The translations under genes and the position numbers were made by a program. A stretch of DNA of 64,000 nt from an uncultured Eggerthellaceae bacterium. Its GTDB lineage: Bacteria; Actinomycetota; Coriobacteriia; Coriobacteriales; Eggerthellaceae. The notes below the pieces were generated by a model that was not told the origin of the DNA, did no database searches, and worked only from the letters and a program-made list of their open reading frames with translations. The DNA lies in NCBI GenBank assembly GCA_937892845.1, contig CALBGP010000031.1, positions 1-64,000 on the forward strand, in the 5' to 3' direction. This document shows positions 53,355 to 62,315 of this stretch, piece by piece. Each line of letters begins with the position of its first letter. The stretch's first letter is position 1.

Positions 53355-53466
53355 CGGCGCACAGGCCCTGAGAGTCTTCTTTCCTATCGGTCCGGCGGGC
53401 GTTATCATATGGGAGAATAATCCCCGCGCAGACCATGCGCATCCCCGCCTGACCGAAGGAGGCACC

Positions 53467-54348
53467 GTGCTTGACTTCGACGCGGCTTGGAAGGAACTCC
53501 AAGCCATCCGACGACGTCCCGATGACAGCCTGCAGTGGACCAAGCGTGCGCCGCGCTATGACAGCACCGACGCAAAGAACCTCTATGCCGAAGAGTTCCT
53601 GCAGCTTGCAGATGTCCGCGACGGCGAATCCGTCTTCGACATGGGCTGCGGAACCGGCGTGCTCTCCGTCCTGCTCGCCGAGCAGGGCCACCCCGTCACC
53701 GCCGCCGATTTCTCCGAAGGCATGCTGGCGAAGTTCTCCGAGAACATGGCCCATCGCGGCATTGCCGATGACGCAATCCGCCGCATCCTCATGAGCTGGG
53801 AGGACGATTGGTCGGCATTCGGACTTGAGCCCGATATGGTGGACGTGGCCTTCGCATCGCGCTCCATCGCCGTGGCCGACCTGCGCACCGCACTTGCAAA
53901 GCTCACCGGCATCGCCCGACGTCGCGCCTGCATCACCATGACCACGGGCGTATCGCCGCGCGTGGATCCGGCCGTGCTTCGCGCCTGCGAAATCCCGATG
54001 GTGGCATCGCATGACTACCTGTATGCCTTCGGGCTTTTGGCCCAAGCCGGTTTCGAGCCCACCGTCAGCTATATCCACTCGCAGCGCAAAGACACGTTCC
54101 CATCCAGGGAATCGGCCCTTGAAGACTTCTTCGCCATGATAGATTCGGGCGCGCCCGGGCTTGAGGGTGAAGAGCTTGAAGCGGCGCGCGGACGCATGGC
54201 CGCCTGGCTGGATGCGCATCTCATAGACAATCCGGATGCCGGCAAGCCCGACAAGAAGGGCCTTCCCCAAGGCCGGCTCGCCCTTGACGTGAACCGCATC
54301 GTCTCATGGGCGTTCATAGCCTGGGACACGACGAAAGGAACATTCTGA
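53467..54348 (+). CDS. Class I SAM-dependent methyltransferase
   Basis: A 293-residue methyltransferase. The SAM motif is VFDMGCGTGVLSVLLAEQGHPVTAADFSEGML (about 57-88), with VDVAFASRSIAVADL as motif IV. The N-terminal 45 residues and C-terminal RMAAWLDAH... extension flank the domain. GTG 53467 has GGAGG 5 nt upstream. The stop overlaps the FmdE start (TGATG). The clustering with fmdE, moeA and mogA points to a role tied to molybdenum, but the methyl acceptor is unknown. Confidence 0.85.
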   Translation: MLDFDAAWKELQAIRRRPDDSLQWTKRAPRYDSTDAKNLYAEEFLQLADVRDGESVFDMGCGTGVLSVLLAEQGHPVTAADFSEGMLAKFSENMAHRGIADDAIRRILMSWEDDWSAFGLEPDMVDVAFASRSIAVADLRTALAKLTGIARRRACITMTTGVSPRVDPAVLRACEIPMVASHDYLYAFGLLAQAGFEPTVSYIHSQRKDTFPSRESALEDFFAMIDSGAPGLEGEELEAARGRMAAWLDAHLIDNPDAGKPDKKGLPQGRLALDVNRIVSWAFIAWDTTKGTF

Positions 54349-54905
54349 TGCTGAAACGAACCTTCGAAGAGGACCTGAGACGCGCCGTCGCCTATCACGG
54401 GCATCTGTGCGCCGGCCAGATGAACGGAACCCGCATGGCCCGCTACGCGCTTGAATACTTCGGGATCGAAGACCCCGACACCTTCCGCGACCTGGTCGTT
54501 TTCGTGGAATGCGACCGCTGCCTGGCCGATGCGGTGGGAACCGTGACCGGATGCACCATGGGGCGCCGCCGCCTGAAATGGATGGATTACGGCAAGATGG
54601 CCGCCACGTTTTTCAACATGCAGACCGGAGAGGCCATCCGTTTGATCAGCACCACCGAACGCTGCACCAAAGACGATGACATGTTCGAATGGTTCGGCTC
54701 GCGAACCGATGAGCAGCTGTTCACCCTGCAGCACGTGAAGGTTTCCGTAGACGAGCAGCAGCTGCCGGGCGGACCGCACAGCCATGCGTTCTGCGACCGA
54801 TGCGGCGAAGAGGTCACCGGCGGCCGTGAAGTCAAACGAGACGGCGAAACGCTCTGCCGAAGCTGTGCAGACGGCGGCTATTACCGTATCATCGATGCCG
54901 ACTAG
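54348..54905 (+). CDS. FmdE family protein with a C-terminal zinc ribbon
   Basis: A 185-residue FmdE-domain protein, named after formylmethanofuran dehydrogenase subunit E, found in many non-methanogens beside molybdenum genes. The N-terminal core has AVAYHGHLCAGQMNGTRMARYAL (about 13-35) with the conserved His-x-Cys, and VECDRCLADAVGTVTGCTMGRR (about 58-79). The C-terminus holds a zinc ribbon, CDRCGEEVTGG ... CRSCADGG (about 149-175). Its function outside methanogens is unknown; binding or delivery of a metal or pterin is a reasonable guess. Start ATG 54348 overlaps the methyltransferase stop. Confidence 0.88.
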   Translation: MLKRTFEEDLRRAVAYHGHLCAGQMNGTRMARYALEYFGIEDPDTFRDLVVFVECDRCLADAVGTVTGCTMGRRRLKWMDYGKMAATFFNMQTGEAIRLISTTERCTKDDDMFEWFGSRTDEQLFTLQHVKVSVDEQQLPGGPHSHAFCDRCGEEVTGGREVKRDGETLCRSCADGGYYRIIDAD

Positions 54906-54959
54906 AAACGCAGTCCGATTTCCACCTGAATTCGAACTGCAGGAGAAAGGTACCTGACA

Positions 54960-56213
54960 ATGGAGATGATTTCCCTCGAAGAGGCCCGGGTGCTGGTCTG
55001 CGCGAACGTTTCCGCCATGGATGCGGAAACCGTCGACCTGCTCGACGCCGCAGGTCGCGTGAGCGCGTCCGACCTGCAAAGCGACATGGACGTGAGCCCT
55101 TTCGCTCATTCCGCAATGGACGGATTCGCCGTCTTCAGCGATGACCTGGCTGCCGCGACGCCCGATTCACCCGCCATACTCGACGTCATAGCCGAAGTGC
55201 CGGCAGGCTCGGTGTTCGAAGGCACGATGGGCCACGGGCAGTGCGTGCGCATCATGACGGGAGCCCCCACGCCGAAAGAGGCAGACGCCGTAGTGAAATA
55301 CGAAATCGTCGATACGGTGGACGGCGACGGGCGCACCGGCAGCCGCGTGGCGTTTTCAGCCCCCGCCAAACCGGGCGACAACATCCGCGCGGCAGGCGAA
55401 GAGGCGAAAGCGGGCGAAACCATCGTGCGCGCAGGCGAGGTCATAGGCACGGCCGGCATCGGGTTTCTTGCCGGCTGCGGCGTGCTGCATGTACCGGTGC
55501 ATCGCAAGCCCCGCGTTGCCGTCATAGCCATCGGCAGCGAATTGGTTGCCCCACCCGCCATACCGGGACCCGGCCAGATCCGCAACTCCAACAGCTACGC
55601 GCTGGCTGCATGCGCCCGCAGTGCCGGATGCATCGCTGACGTGATGCCCATAGTGCTCGATGACGAGGACGCCCTGGCGGATGCCGTGCTCTCCGCCACC
55701 GCCGACTACGACTTCATCGTGACATCCGGCGGCGCCAGCAACGGGGACTTCGACTTCATCAAGCCTGTTGTCGAACGCCTGGGGACACTGCTCATGACCA
55801 CCGTCAACATGCGCCCCGGCAAAGCCCAAACGTTCGGAATCGTCAACGGAACACCCGTCTTCGGCCTGCCCGGAAACCCTGCCGCAGCCTATGTGGGATT
55901 CGAGATGATCATCCGCCCCGCACTGCGCAAGATGCAGGGATTCAGCGCGCTTACGCGACCTGCGGTTCACGCCCGCTTGACCGCCGACCGCAAGAAAAAG
56001 GACCCGCGCCGCATGTTCATGCGCTCAACCCTTACCAAGGCTGCCGACGGAACGCTTGAAGTGACGCCCGCCAAGAATCAGAGTTCTGGCTTGTTCGGCG
56101 TCATCCAGAAGACGAACTGCATGGCGGTCTTCCCGGAAGATGTGAAATTCCTTGAAGCAGGCAGCATGGTCGAATGCATCCTGCTCGATGTTCCCGAGGA
56201 GGTTGTCCTGTAA
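54960..56213 (+). CDS. moeA: Molybdopterin molybdenumtransferase MoeA
   Basis: Inserts molybdate into adenylylated molybdopterin. The 417-residue protein has the MoeA order: SVSEARxxV-like N-terminus (SLEEARVLVCANVSAMDAETVDLLDAAGRV), SPFAHSAMDGFAV (about 47), GQCVRIMTGAPTPKEADAVVKYE, the MoCF_biosynth core GSELVAPPAIPGPGQIRNSNSYAL and TSGGASNGDFDFIKPV (about 261), then NMRPGKAQTFGIVNGTPVFGLPGNPAAAYV and domain IV. It is coupled to mogA through TAATG. Confidence 0.95.
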   Translation: MEMISLEEARVLVCANVSAMDAETVDLLDAAGRVSASDLQSDMDVSPFAHSAMDGFAVFSDDLAAATPDSPAILDVIAEVPAGSVFEGTMGHGQCVRIMTGAPTPKEADAVVKYEIVDTVDGDGRTGSRVAFSAPAKPGDNIRAAGEEAKAGETIVRAGEVIGTAGIGFLAGCGVLHVPVHRKPRVAVIAIGSELVAPPAIPGPGQIRNSNSYALAACARSAGCIADVMPIVLDDEDALADAVLSATADYDFIVTSGGASNGDFDFIKPVVERLGTLLMTTVNMRPGKAQTFGIVNGTPVFGLPGNPAAAYVGFEMIIRPALRKMQGFSALTRPAVHARLTADRKKKDPRRMFMRSTLTKAADGTLEVTPAKNQSSGLFGVIQKTNCMAVFPEDVKFLEAGSMVECILLDVPEEVVL

Positions 56214-56767
56214 TGGAACACCACGATAGCCACGGCCACCACGATAGCCACGGTCACCACGATAGCCACGGCCACCACCATCACCACGAAGAGCCCTCCG
56301 TCACCTTCGCCATCGTGACCTGCTCGGACACCCGCGACATCAGCCAGGATACTGCGGGGGCAGCGCTTGAAGAGCTCATCGCCGAACGCGGCTGGATTTG
56401 CGCGGGGCGCGTTGTCGTCAAAGACGAGCGTGCCGATATCGCCGTCGCAATTGCCCGCGCGGCCGATAAAGACGAGGTCGATGTGGTGCTGACGTGCGGA
56501 GGAAGCGGTCTTTCCCTGCGCGATGTCACCCCGGAGGCAACACGCGACGTGTGCGATCGGGAGGTCCCCGGCATAGCCGAGGGAATGCGCGCCTACAGCA
56601 TGCAGTTCACGCCGCGCGCCATGCTCTCCCGGGCAACGTGCATGCAACGCGGACGCACCCTGGTCATCAATCTTCCCGGCAGCGAGAAGGCCGCCCGCGA
56701 AAACTGGGCAGGGATAGCAGATGTGCTCCCCCACGCCGTCTCCATGATGGCTGGCGGCGGGCACTGA
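56213..56767 (+). CDS. mog: Molybdopterin adenylyltransferase MogA/MoaB-like with a His-rich N-terminus
   Basis: Adenylylates molybdopterin before metal insertion by MoeA. After the N-terminal tail, the MoCF core runs about 28-180: VTFAIVTCSDTRDISQDTAGAALEELIAERGW, DVVLTCGGSGLSLRDVTPEAT (catalytic Asp in TCGGSGLS...D) and INLPGSEKAARENW. The unusual part is the tail, three exact DSHGHH-type hexapeptides followed by five more His (residues 3-23), a probable metal-binding segment absent from typical 170-residue MogA. ATG 56213 shares one base with the moeA stop. Confidence 0.93.
   Translation: MEHHDSHGHHDSHGHHDSHGHHHHHEEPSVTFAIVTCSDTRDISQDTAGAALEELIAERGWICAGRVVVKDERADIAVAIARAADKDEVDVVLTCGGSGLSLRDVTPEATRDVCDREVPGIAEGMRAYSMQFTPRAMLSRATCMQRGRTLVINLPGSEKAARENWAGIADVLPHAVSMMAGGGH
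56219..56272 (+). repeat. Three 18-bp tandem repeats in the mogA 5' end
   Basis: Units CACCACGATAGCCACGGC at 56219, 56237 (one C-to-T change) and 56255 encode the repeated His-rich hexapeptide. Near-identity of the units suggests recent slippage and variable copy number. Confidence 0.9.
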
Positions 56768-56834
56768 CGCTTTCGCCGAAGCCTCGACGATTCCGGAAAC
56801 CGCAGCCAGCGCCAACTCGCATGGCTACGTTGAA

Positions 56835-56875
56835 AACCGCCCCCGTTTCTCAGACAGCGAGAAGCGGGGGCGGTT
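56835..56875. terminator. Bidirectional terminator between mogA and moaC
   Basis: A 17-bp stem AACCGCCCCCGTTTCTC / GAGAAGCGGGGGCGGTT with a single T-G position and a 7-nt loop. TTTT follows on the minus strand, and it stands 68 nt after mogA and 99 nt after moaC. Confidence 0.85.
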
Positions 56876-56973
56876 CATTGCCGTGCGGGTTTTTCAAGGG
56901 TCTTTGCACCGCTATGCGGGTTTTCGGGGCTCCAATTATTTACCTGCTGCACCGGAGCAGTACGGGTCTTCGC

Positions 56974-57477
56974 CTATGCGTCTCGCAGCCACAAACCGGT
57001 TTTGCCGCCGTCTTTCTTCAGCAGGCGGACATCCATAATTTCCATGCCGCGATCGACGGCTTTGCACATGTCGTATACGGTCAAACAGGCCACACTGGCA
57101 GCGGTGAGCGCTTCCATCTCGATTCCCGTCTTGCCCGTCACACCGCAGGTTGCCAGCACATGGATGCCGACGCGCCCATCAGGACGCTCACCGGGAAGAA
57201 CGGACGCGCACTCCACCTTCGCCTTGGTGATGTTGAGCGGATGGCACATGGGAATCAGATCGCTGGTCTTCTTGGCGGCCATCACGCCGGCAACGCGTGC
57301 ACATGCCAGGACATCGCCTTTCGCGGCGCTTCCCGTGGTAATCAGGTCAAGCGTCTCCTGATGCATGGCTATGAATCCTTCCGCCACGGCAATGCGTTCG
57401 GTATCGGCCTTTTGGGACACATCGACCATGCGGACGTCTCCGGTCTCGTCGATATGCGTGAGCTTATGCTCTTCCAT
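56974..57477 (-). CDS. moaC: Cyclic pyranopterin monophosphate synthase MoaC
   Basis: With MoaA, converts GTP to cyclic pyranopterin monophosphate, the first Moco intermediate. At 167 aa it has the standard length and motifs: THIDETGDVRMVDVSQKADTERIAVA, KKTSDLIPMCHPLNITKAKVE (about 68-88), GVTGKTGIEMEALTAASVACLTVYDMCKAVDRGMEI and LLKKDGGKTGLW, which includes the catalytic lysines. ATG 57477. It is the last gene of the mod-moa operon, 74 nt after moaA. Confidence 0.96.
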   Translation of the reverse strand: MEEHKLTHIDETGDVRMVDVSQKADTERIAVAEGFIAMHQETLDLITTGSAAKGDVLACARVAGVMAAKKTSDLIPMCHPLNITKAKVECASVLPGERPDGRVGIHVLATCGVTGKTGIEMEALTAASVACLTVYDMCKAVDRGMEIMDVRLLKKDGGKTGLWLRDA

Positions 57478-57551
57478 GTTCCCGCCTTCCAATCTCAATG
57501 GCGCGCATGCGCCGTTCATACAGATTCCAAGCCCTTGCAGCGTTTCGATGA

Positions 57552-58553
57552 TCAGCCACCAATCTTGCTCATCCCGCGCTCGGTGCCAACCTTGTCGTGA
57601 TGGTCATCAGGCTTCGCGCCCAATGCGGTCAGAAGCGTTGCGCGGATTCCCTCATCATCACCGGCGCGAGCTGCGGTGCGAACATCGTATTCGTTGTCTG
57701 AGAACAGGCACGGGCGGATCTTTCCATCGGCGGTCAGGCGCAAACGGTTGCATTCGCTGCAGAAATGCCTGGACAGAGGGGAGATGAACCCTACCGTACC
57801 CTGCGCGTTCTCGAATTCGTAGTAACGGGCGGGACCCCAACCCTTGGGCGTGTGTTTGACGGCGGGAACCAGCTCCCCAATGCCCGCTTCCACAGCCTGC
57901 TCGTTGATGCGTGCAAGCAGCTCTTCGCTGGCAACCACGTCCTTCTTGCCCCAGCCCAATCCATCGGAGCCCGTGCTCTCACCCACGGGCATGTACTCGA
58001 TGAAGCGTACGTGCAGCGGGCGGTCGATGGACATCTTCGCGAAACCGAAGACATCCTGGTCCAAAGAGCGCACCACAACGGAATTGAGCTTGACGGGAGC
58101 AAAGCCCGCCTCAAGCGCGGCATCGATTCCCGCAAGCGCGTCTTCCAGCTTGCCCAGGCGCGTGATCTGGGTGTACTGCTCAGGATCGAGCGTGTCCAAA
58201 GAGATGTTCACGCGCGAAAGACCGGCTTCGGCAAGCTCTTCGGCCATGCGCGGGAGCAGAATTCCGTTGGTGGTAAGCGCCACCGAATCAATTCCCGGCG
58301 TAGCCTTGATGGCGCGGATCAAATCGACCACGCCCTTGCGCACCAAAGGCTCGCCGCCGGTCAAGCGTATGCGAGAGATCCCCATGTCAGCCGCAACGCG
58401 GACAATGCGCTCAATCTCTTCGATACGCAAGATCTCATCGTGGGAAAGCGAGCAGACGCCTTCAGCGGGCATACAGTAGATGCAGCGCAGATTGCAACGA
58501 TCGGTCAGCGAAATGCGCAGGTAGTCGATGGTTCTCCCGTGTGAATCCTTCAT
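57552..58553 (-). CDS. moaA: GTP 3',8-cyclase MoaA
   Basis: Radical-SAM enzyme that starts molybdopterin synthesis from GTP. The 333-residue protein has the N-terminal radical-SAM cluster C20-x3-C24-x2-C27 (DRCNLRCIYCMP), the GGEPLVRKGVVDLI strand, and the second cluster CSECNRLRLTADGKIRPC (about 258-275). It ends in Gly-Gly (SKIGG), the C-terminal pair known to be required in MoaA. ATG 58553 follows AGGGGG. It lies 93 nt after modC. Confidence 0.95.
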   Translation of the reverse strand: MKDSHGRTIDYLRISLTDRCNLRCIYCMPAEGVCSLSHDEILRIEEIERIVRVAADMGISRIRLTGGEPLVRKGVVDLIRAIKATPGIDSVALTTNGILLPRMAEELAEAGLSRVNISLDTLDPEQYTQITRLGKLEDALAGIDAALEAGFAPVKLNSVVVRSLDQDVFGFAKMSIDRPLHVRFIEYMPVGESTGSDGLGWGKKDVVASEELLARINEQAVEAGIGELVPAVKHTPKGWGPARYYEFENAQGTVGFISPLSRHFCSECNRLRLTADGKIRPCLFSDNEYDVRTAARAGDDEGIRATLLTALGAKPDDHHDKVGTERGMSKIGG

Positions 58554-58646
58554 CAATCCCCCTCTATCTATCTTTTCTCAGAATAGTATAGCGAAGTTCT
58601 GCAGCGCATGCCCCCCGTAAATGGGACCCGCGCATGGCAGCCGACA

Positions 58647-59759
58647 TCATCGCGTAACAAGGTACACCTTCTTCGGCGGAATGCGGATCCAAAGCTCCTC
58701 CCCTTCCTGGGGAAGCGAGTCCGCGGAAGCGTGAAGCGTGTCAATCCTCCAGAAAAGATGCTGGTGCAGATATTTCATCTCATCATCGGTGCGCTGGACG
58801 GTGGCTGCAAACTCCTCGCTGCGATCGAGGAAGCCCAGCAGGACCGTGCGCTCGAAGCGCGAATCGCTCACACGGTCCACGCGCACCCGAAATGCGTTGC
58901 GTCCCGGACCGTCTGCGCGCTCGATGAAAAACGCCCGGATGCCCATGTGCGCCACGTCATGCGGCACGGGTTCATCCATTTCCAGCTCAATGCCCCACTT
59001 GGGCAACATGACATGGAATTCGTCGACATACATGGCGTCGGTAGCGTTCTTGCAGCCTGAAAGCTTGATTCCGGCCATCGACTGCGGCGCATCCACCAGG
59101 TCCCTGCCCGTCCCCATCTCCACAATGCGGCCGGAATCAACCACGGCAATGCGGTCGCAGAACCGCAGCGCCTCATCGATGTCGTGGCTGATGTACAGAA
59201 TCGTTCCATCGAATGCGTCGAACAAGCTGACGAGGTTCTGCTCCAAAACGCTTTTCAGATGCGCATCCAGCGCCGAAAACGGCTCATCGAGCATCAGGAT
59301 CCCGGGCTTCGCCGCCAGCATGCGGGCAAGGGCCACACGCTGCTGCTGGCCACCCGAAAGCTGGGCGGGATACCGGCGGCGAAACGTCTCAAGGCCGAAT
59401 CTGCGCAGCTCGCCGGAGACAATCTCATCCCGCTTTTCGCGGGGCACGTCTCGACCTATGCCCGCAGCCACATTCTGCTCCACGGTGAAGTTGGGAAACA
59501 GCATGTAATTCTGAAACAGCAGGGCCGTTTTGCGCTCCTGCGGGGATAAATTGATCTTCTCATCGGAATCGAAGAACACCTTCCCGTTCACCACGATGCG
59601 CCCCTCATCAGGGACTTCGATTCCGGCTATACAGCGAAGCGTCAGGCTTTTGCCGCACCCCGATGCCCCCAGGAAACCAAGCGTTTCCTTACCGGCCGCG
59701 AAATCAACGTCAAGGGTGAATGTGGGAAACGCCTTCTTGATGCGTACTTCCAAGCTCAT
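58647..59759 (-). CDS. modC: Molybdate ABC transporter ATP-binding protein ModC
   Basis: The ATPase of molybdate import, 370 aa. Walker A GASGCGKSLTLRCIAG (about 31), signature LSGGQQQRVALARML, Walker B ILMLDEPFSALDAHLK and H-loop SHDIDEALRF. The C-terminal 140 residues form a regulatory region that fits a TOBE-like fold, although it is diverged from the classical molybdate-binding TOBE/Mop. It starts 10 nt after modB. Confidence 0.92.
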   Translation of the reverse strand: MSLEVRIKKAFPTFTLDVDFAAGKETLGFLGASGCGKSLTLRCIAGIEVPDEGRIVVNGKVFFDSDEKINLSPQERKTALLFQNYMLFPNFTVEQNVAAGIGRDVPREKRDEIVSGELRRFGLETFRRRYPAQLSGGQQQRVALARMLAAKPGILMLDEPFSALDAHLKSVLEQNLVSLFDAFDGTILYISHDIDEALRFCDRIAVVDSGRIVEMGTGRDLVDAPQSMAGIKLSGCKNATDAMYVDEFHVMLPKWGIELEMDEPVPHDVAHMGIRAFFIERADGPGRNAFRVRVDRVSDSRFERTVLLGFLDRSEEFAATVQRTDDEMKYLHQHLFWRIDTLHASADSLPQEGEELWIRIPPKKVYLVTR

Positions 59760-59769
59760 AGCGTCCTCC

Positions 59770-61188
59770 TCATTCCGCCACGCCGCGGCGGTACTTCGTG
59801 GTCCTACGGCTCCAAAGATTGATGAACAGAATCACGATGAAGCTGAAGATGATGATGATCACCGTCCAGAAAATGGCGATGTCCGTATTTCCGTTCATCC
59901 ATTCGAAATAGATGGCAATGGGAATCGTGCGCGTGATGCCCAGATAGTTGCCCGCCAGAAATAGCGTGGCTCCGAATTCCCCCAACGCACGGGCGAACGC
60001 GAGAACCGTGCCCGCCGCTATGGAGCTCCACGCCAATGGAAGCATGAGCCGGAAGAATATGCGCGCATTGCTCCATCCTAAGGTTCGTGCGGCATCGAGC
60101 ATGTTCGGATCCAAGCCCTCGAACGCTCCGCGGGCGCTGCGATACATAAGGGGAAACGCAACCACCACGGCCGCAATTACCGTTGCCGGCCAGCTGAACA
60201 CCAAAGGAAAGCCCACGTCAATGAACCATTGTCCGAGCGCTGTATTGCGCCCGAAGGCCAAAAGGAGCAAAAAACCGCACACCGTGGGCGGCAGCACCAT
60301 GGGTATGGTGAAGATGGAGTCCACGAAATCTTGGACGCGAGACGGGATCCGCAAGCTGAAATACGCGGCAGCAAGGCCCAGAACGAAAATGAACACGATA
60401 GCGGTAAGCGAGGTTTTCAGGGTGATGAAAAGCGGACTCATGTCTATTGAACCGATGAACTGCAGAAATGCATCGAATCCCGTAGCCGCCTGCGAAACGG
60501 CCACCCCCTGCGCGGGGGAGACCTGCGCAAAATCAACCTGGGTAATATCCACGTGCACAGGGCTGGACGAATCGGTCACATCCGATCCGTCCGCACCCAC
60601 GACAACCGTGAAGAAGCGGCCTTCCTGCACCTCGCGGTCGAATTCGAAACGCACGCCATCTCGCTCGTAGGAGGATTCGGAGGTAAACACCCACTCCGCA
60701 TCCGTACCGAGCATCGGCCCGCCCTTCGCATTCGCGTTGTCCAATCCGATGAGCATCGCTGCAAGTCGGGGGTCCTGCGCGAGCTCTTCGAGCGAAAAGG
60801 CCAGGTCATCGAGCACCGATTCGGGAACGTAGACCACCGTGTAATCCGCGGTGACCACGGCGCACAAGCGCCCAGGGGAATTGGCGGCGTAGTAGCAGTA
60901 ACCCACGAAAGAGCCGTCATCGGCCCAACGCGCACTGCCCGCCTGAGCACGGGAGAATTTCTCGAACGCGAAAGGAGCGTCGCACGCCGCAGAGCGTCCG
61001 CCTTCGTCCACCGCCGCAGCGGGCAACTGCTCGGATGAGAGCTGCACAGACTGCACTGCCGAGGGACCATTCCCGGTTTCGTCCTCCGGTTGCGCCACGG
61101 GAGTTTCGCCCCCGAACGCCGTGCACGGAACACCCGCAACAAGCAGCGCAACTCCCAGCGCCGCAAGCCAATTCCGCATCCTTTTCAT
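59770..61188 (-). CDS. modB: Molybdate ABC permease ModB with a large extracytoplasmic N-terminal domain
   Basis: The C-terminal 225 residues (about 247-472) are a normal ModB: five or more spans, IFTIPMVLPPTVCGFLLL, and the EAA loop FEGLDPNMLDAARTLGWSNARIFFRLMLPLAW. Ahead of them stand a signal peptide (1-26, WLAALGVALLVAGVPCTAFGG) and about 220 extracytoplasmic residues that start with a disordered Pro/Glu/Ser stretch and then a compact domain (about 65-205). Usual ModB proteins have about 225 residues and no such part. ATG 61188 has GGGGAG 5 nt upstream. modA lies 136 nt upstream. Confidence 0.9.
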   Translation of the reverse strand: MKRMRNWLAALGVALLVAGVPCTAFGGETPVAQPEDETGNGPSAVQSVQLSSEQLPAAAVDEGGRSAACDAPFAFEKFSRAQAGSARWADDGSFVGYCYYAANSPGRLCAVVTADYTVVYVPESVLDDLAFSLEELAQDPRLAAMLIGLDNANAKGGPMLGTDAEWVFTSESSYERDGVRFEFDREVQEGRFFTVVVGADGSDVTDSSSPVHVDITQVDFAQVSPAQGVAVSQAATGFDAFLQFIGSIDMSPLFITLKTSLTAIVFIFVLGLAAAYFSLRIPSRVQDFVDSIFTIPMVLPPTVCGFLLLLAFGRNTALGQWFIDVGFPLVFSWPATVIAAVVVAFPLMYRSARGAFEGLDPNMLDAARTLGWSNARIFFRLMLPLAWSSIAAGTVLAFARALGEFGATLFLAGNYLGITRTIPIAIYFEWMNGNTDIAIFWTVIIIIFSFIVILFINLWSRRTTKYRRGVAE

Positions 61189-61324
61189 CAAGCTCCCCGC
61201 TCCCCGAATACGAAGGGATGGGCACCCGCATGGGCGCCCATCTCCGGTTCAACCTCTTCCGCTTCGCCTCCCCCATGCAACGCACGGGGCACTGCCCTGC
61301 GATGCGCTGCAGACGCAAGCGGTT

Positions 61325-62245
61325 CTATTTCGTGACCAGCTCGAAATTCCACTCCTGCCAGATGGCCAGAGCGCCCTCATCGGTTGAGGCCCACTCAAGG
61401 AAATCCCCAACAGCCTGGGCATTCTCCGTGTTCGCAACGACAGCGGCAGGATAGACGATGTTCTTGTGGGCATCCGCAGGCACCACGCACACCACCTTGA
61501 TGCCCTTATCGGCGAAACGCGACACATCGGAAGTGTACACGAAACCCAAGTCGGTAGAGCCGGACCCAACCTGAGTTGCCACGTCGCCGACCTTTTCGAC
61601 CAGGTTCACCTTGCCCTCAAGCGGCGTGCCGGCATACGCATCGGTGCCATCGGACTTGCCCTTGCTCTCAGCGCCCACCTTTCCTTCGGGGTCATTGAAG
61701 CACCCAACGGTGGAAAGCGCCTGGTTCGCATAGTTTCCGGCGGGCACGGAGTCAGAACCCACCGTCACCGTGTAATCACCGCTGGCGATATCCGCCAATT
61801 CCAGCTGATCGATATCGGAATCGGCGGGGGCAATCACGACAAGGTCATTGCGGAACATGTCGAAACGCGTACCGTCATCGACGAGGCCCTTTTCAACCGC
61901 CGTATCCATGGTTCCCTTGGAGGCCGTGATCAAAAGATCGGCGGGAGCACCGCCTTCAAGCTGGGCCACCAGATCTCCGGATGCAAGATACTGCGGGTCG
62001 GCGAACGTAACGCCGGGATGTTCGGCTTCGTAGAGGTCAATCGCTTCATCCATGGCCTTCTGCAGAGAGTTGGCCGCGAATATCTGAATCTGGACGGGCT
62101 CCTGCGTTGCCTGATCGCCCGATGCCGCACCTGCATTGTCTGCGGAATCCCCAGACCCCGATCCCGCACAACCTGCAAGCAGCAGAGAACCAGCCAGTGC
62201 GCCCGCAAACGCCAATGCGCCGACCTTCTTCCATTTCTTATTCAT
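61325..62245 (-). CDS. modA: Molybdate-binding lipoprotein ModA
   Basis: The 306-residue periplasmic-type binding protein, here lipid-anchored: signal peptide with lipobox LLAGC (Cys26), a Ser/Ala/Gly linker, and the binding domain starting IQIFAANSLQKAMDEAIDLYEAEHPGV. Oxyanion contacts are expected in AANSL and YLASGDLVAQLEGGAPADLLITAS. A roughly 12-residue insert (GAESKGKSDGTDAYAGT) sits in the second lobe. ATG 62245 has GGAGG upstream. It is the first gene of modABC-moaA-moaC. Confidence 0.95.
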   Translation of the reverse strand: MNKKWKKVGALAFAGALAGSLLLAGCAGSGSGDSADNAGAASGDQATQEPVQIQIFAANSLQKAMDEAIDLYEAEHPGVTFADPQYLASGDLVAQLEGGAPADLLITASKGTMDTAVEKGLVDDGTRFDMFRNDLVVIAPADSDIDQLELADIASGDYTVTVGSDSVPAGNYANQALSTVGCFNDPEGKVGAESKGKSDGTDAYAGTPLEGKVNLVEKVGDVATQVGSGSTDLGFVYTSDVSRFADKGIKVVCVVPADAHKNIVYPAAVVANTENAQAVGDFLEWASTDEGALAIWQEWNFELVTK

Positions 62246-62315
62246 GGCCCTATCCCCTCCATCCTAAAGCATCTCACGATGCCCGCGATTTCGCGACTTC
62301 GCTACTTCGTTCGCT

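Noticed and set aside
56835..56975. A molybdenum cofactor riboswitch near moaC/mogA
   Set aside because: The only structure is a simple terminator hairpin placed downstream of both genes. No multi-helix Moco aptamer pattern was recognised upstream of modA, moaA or moeA.
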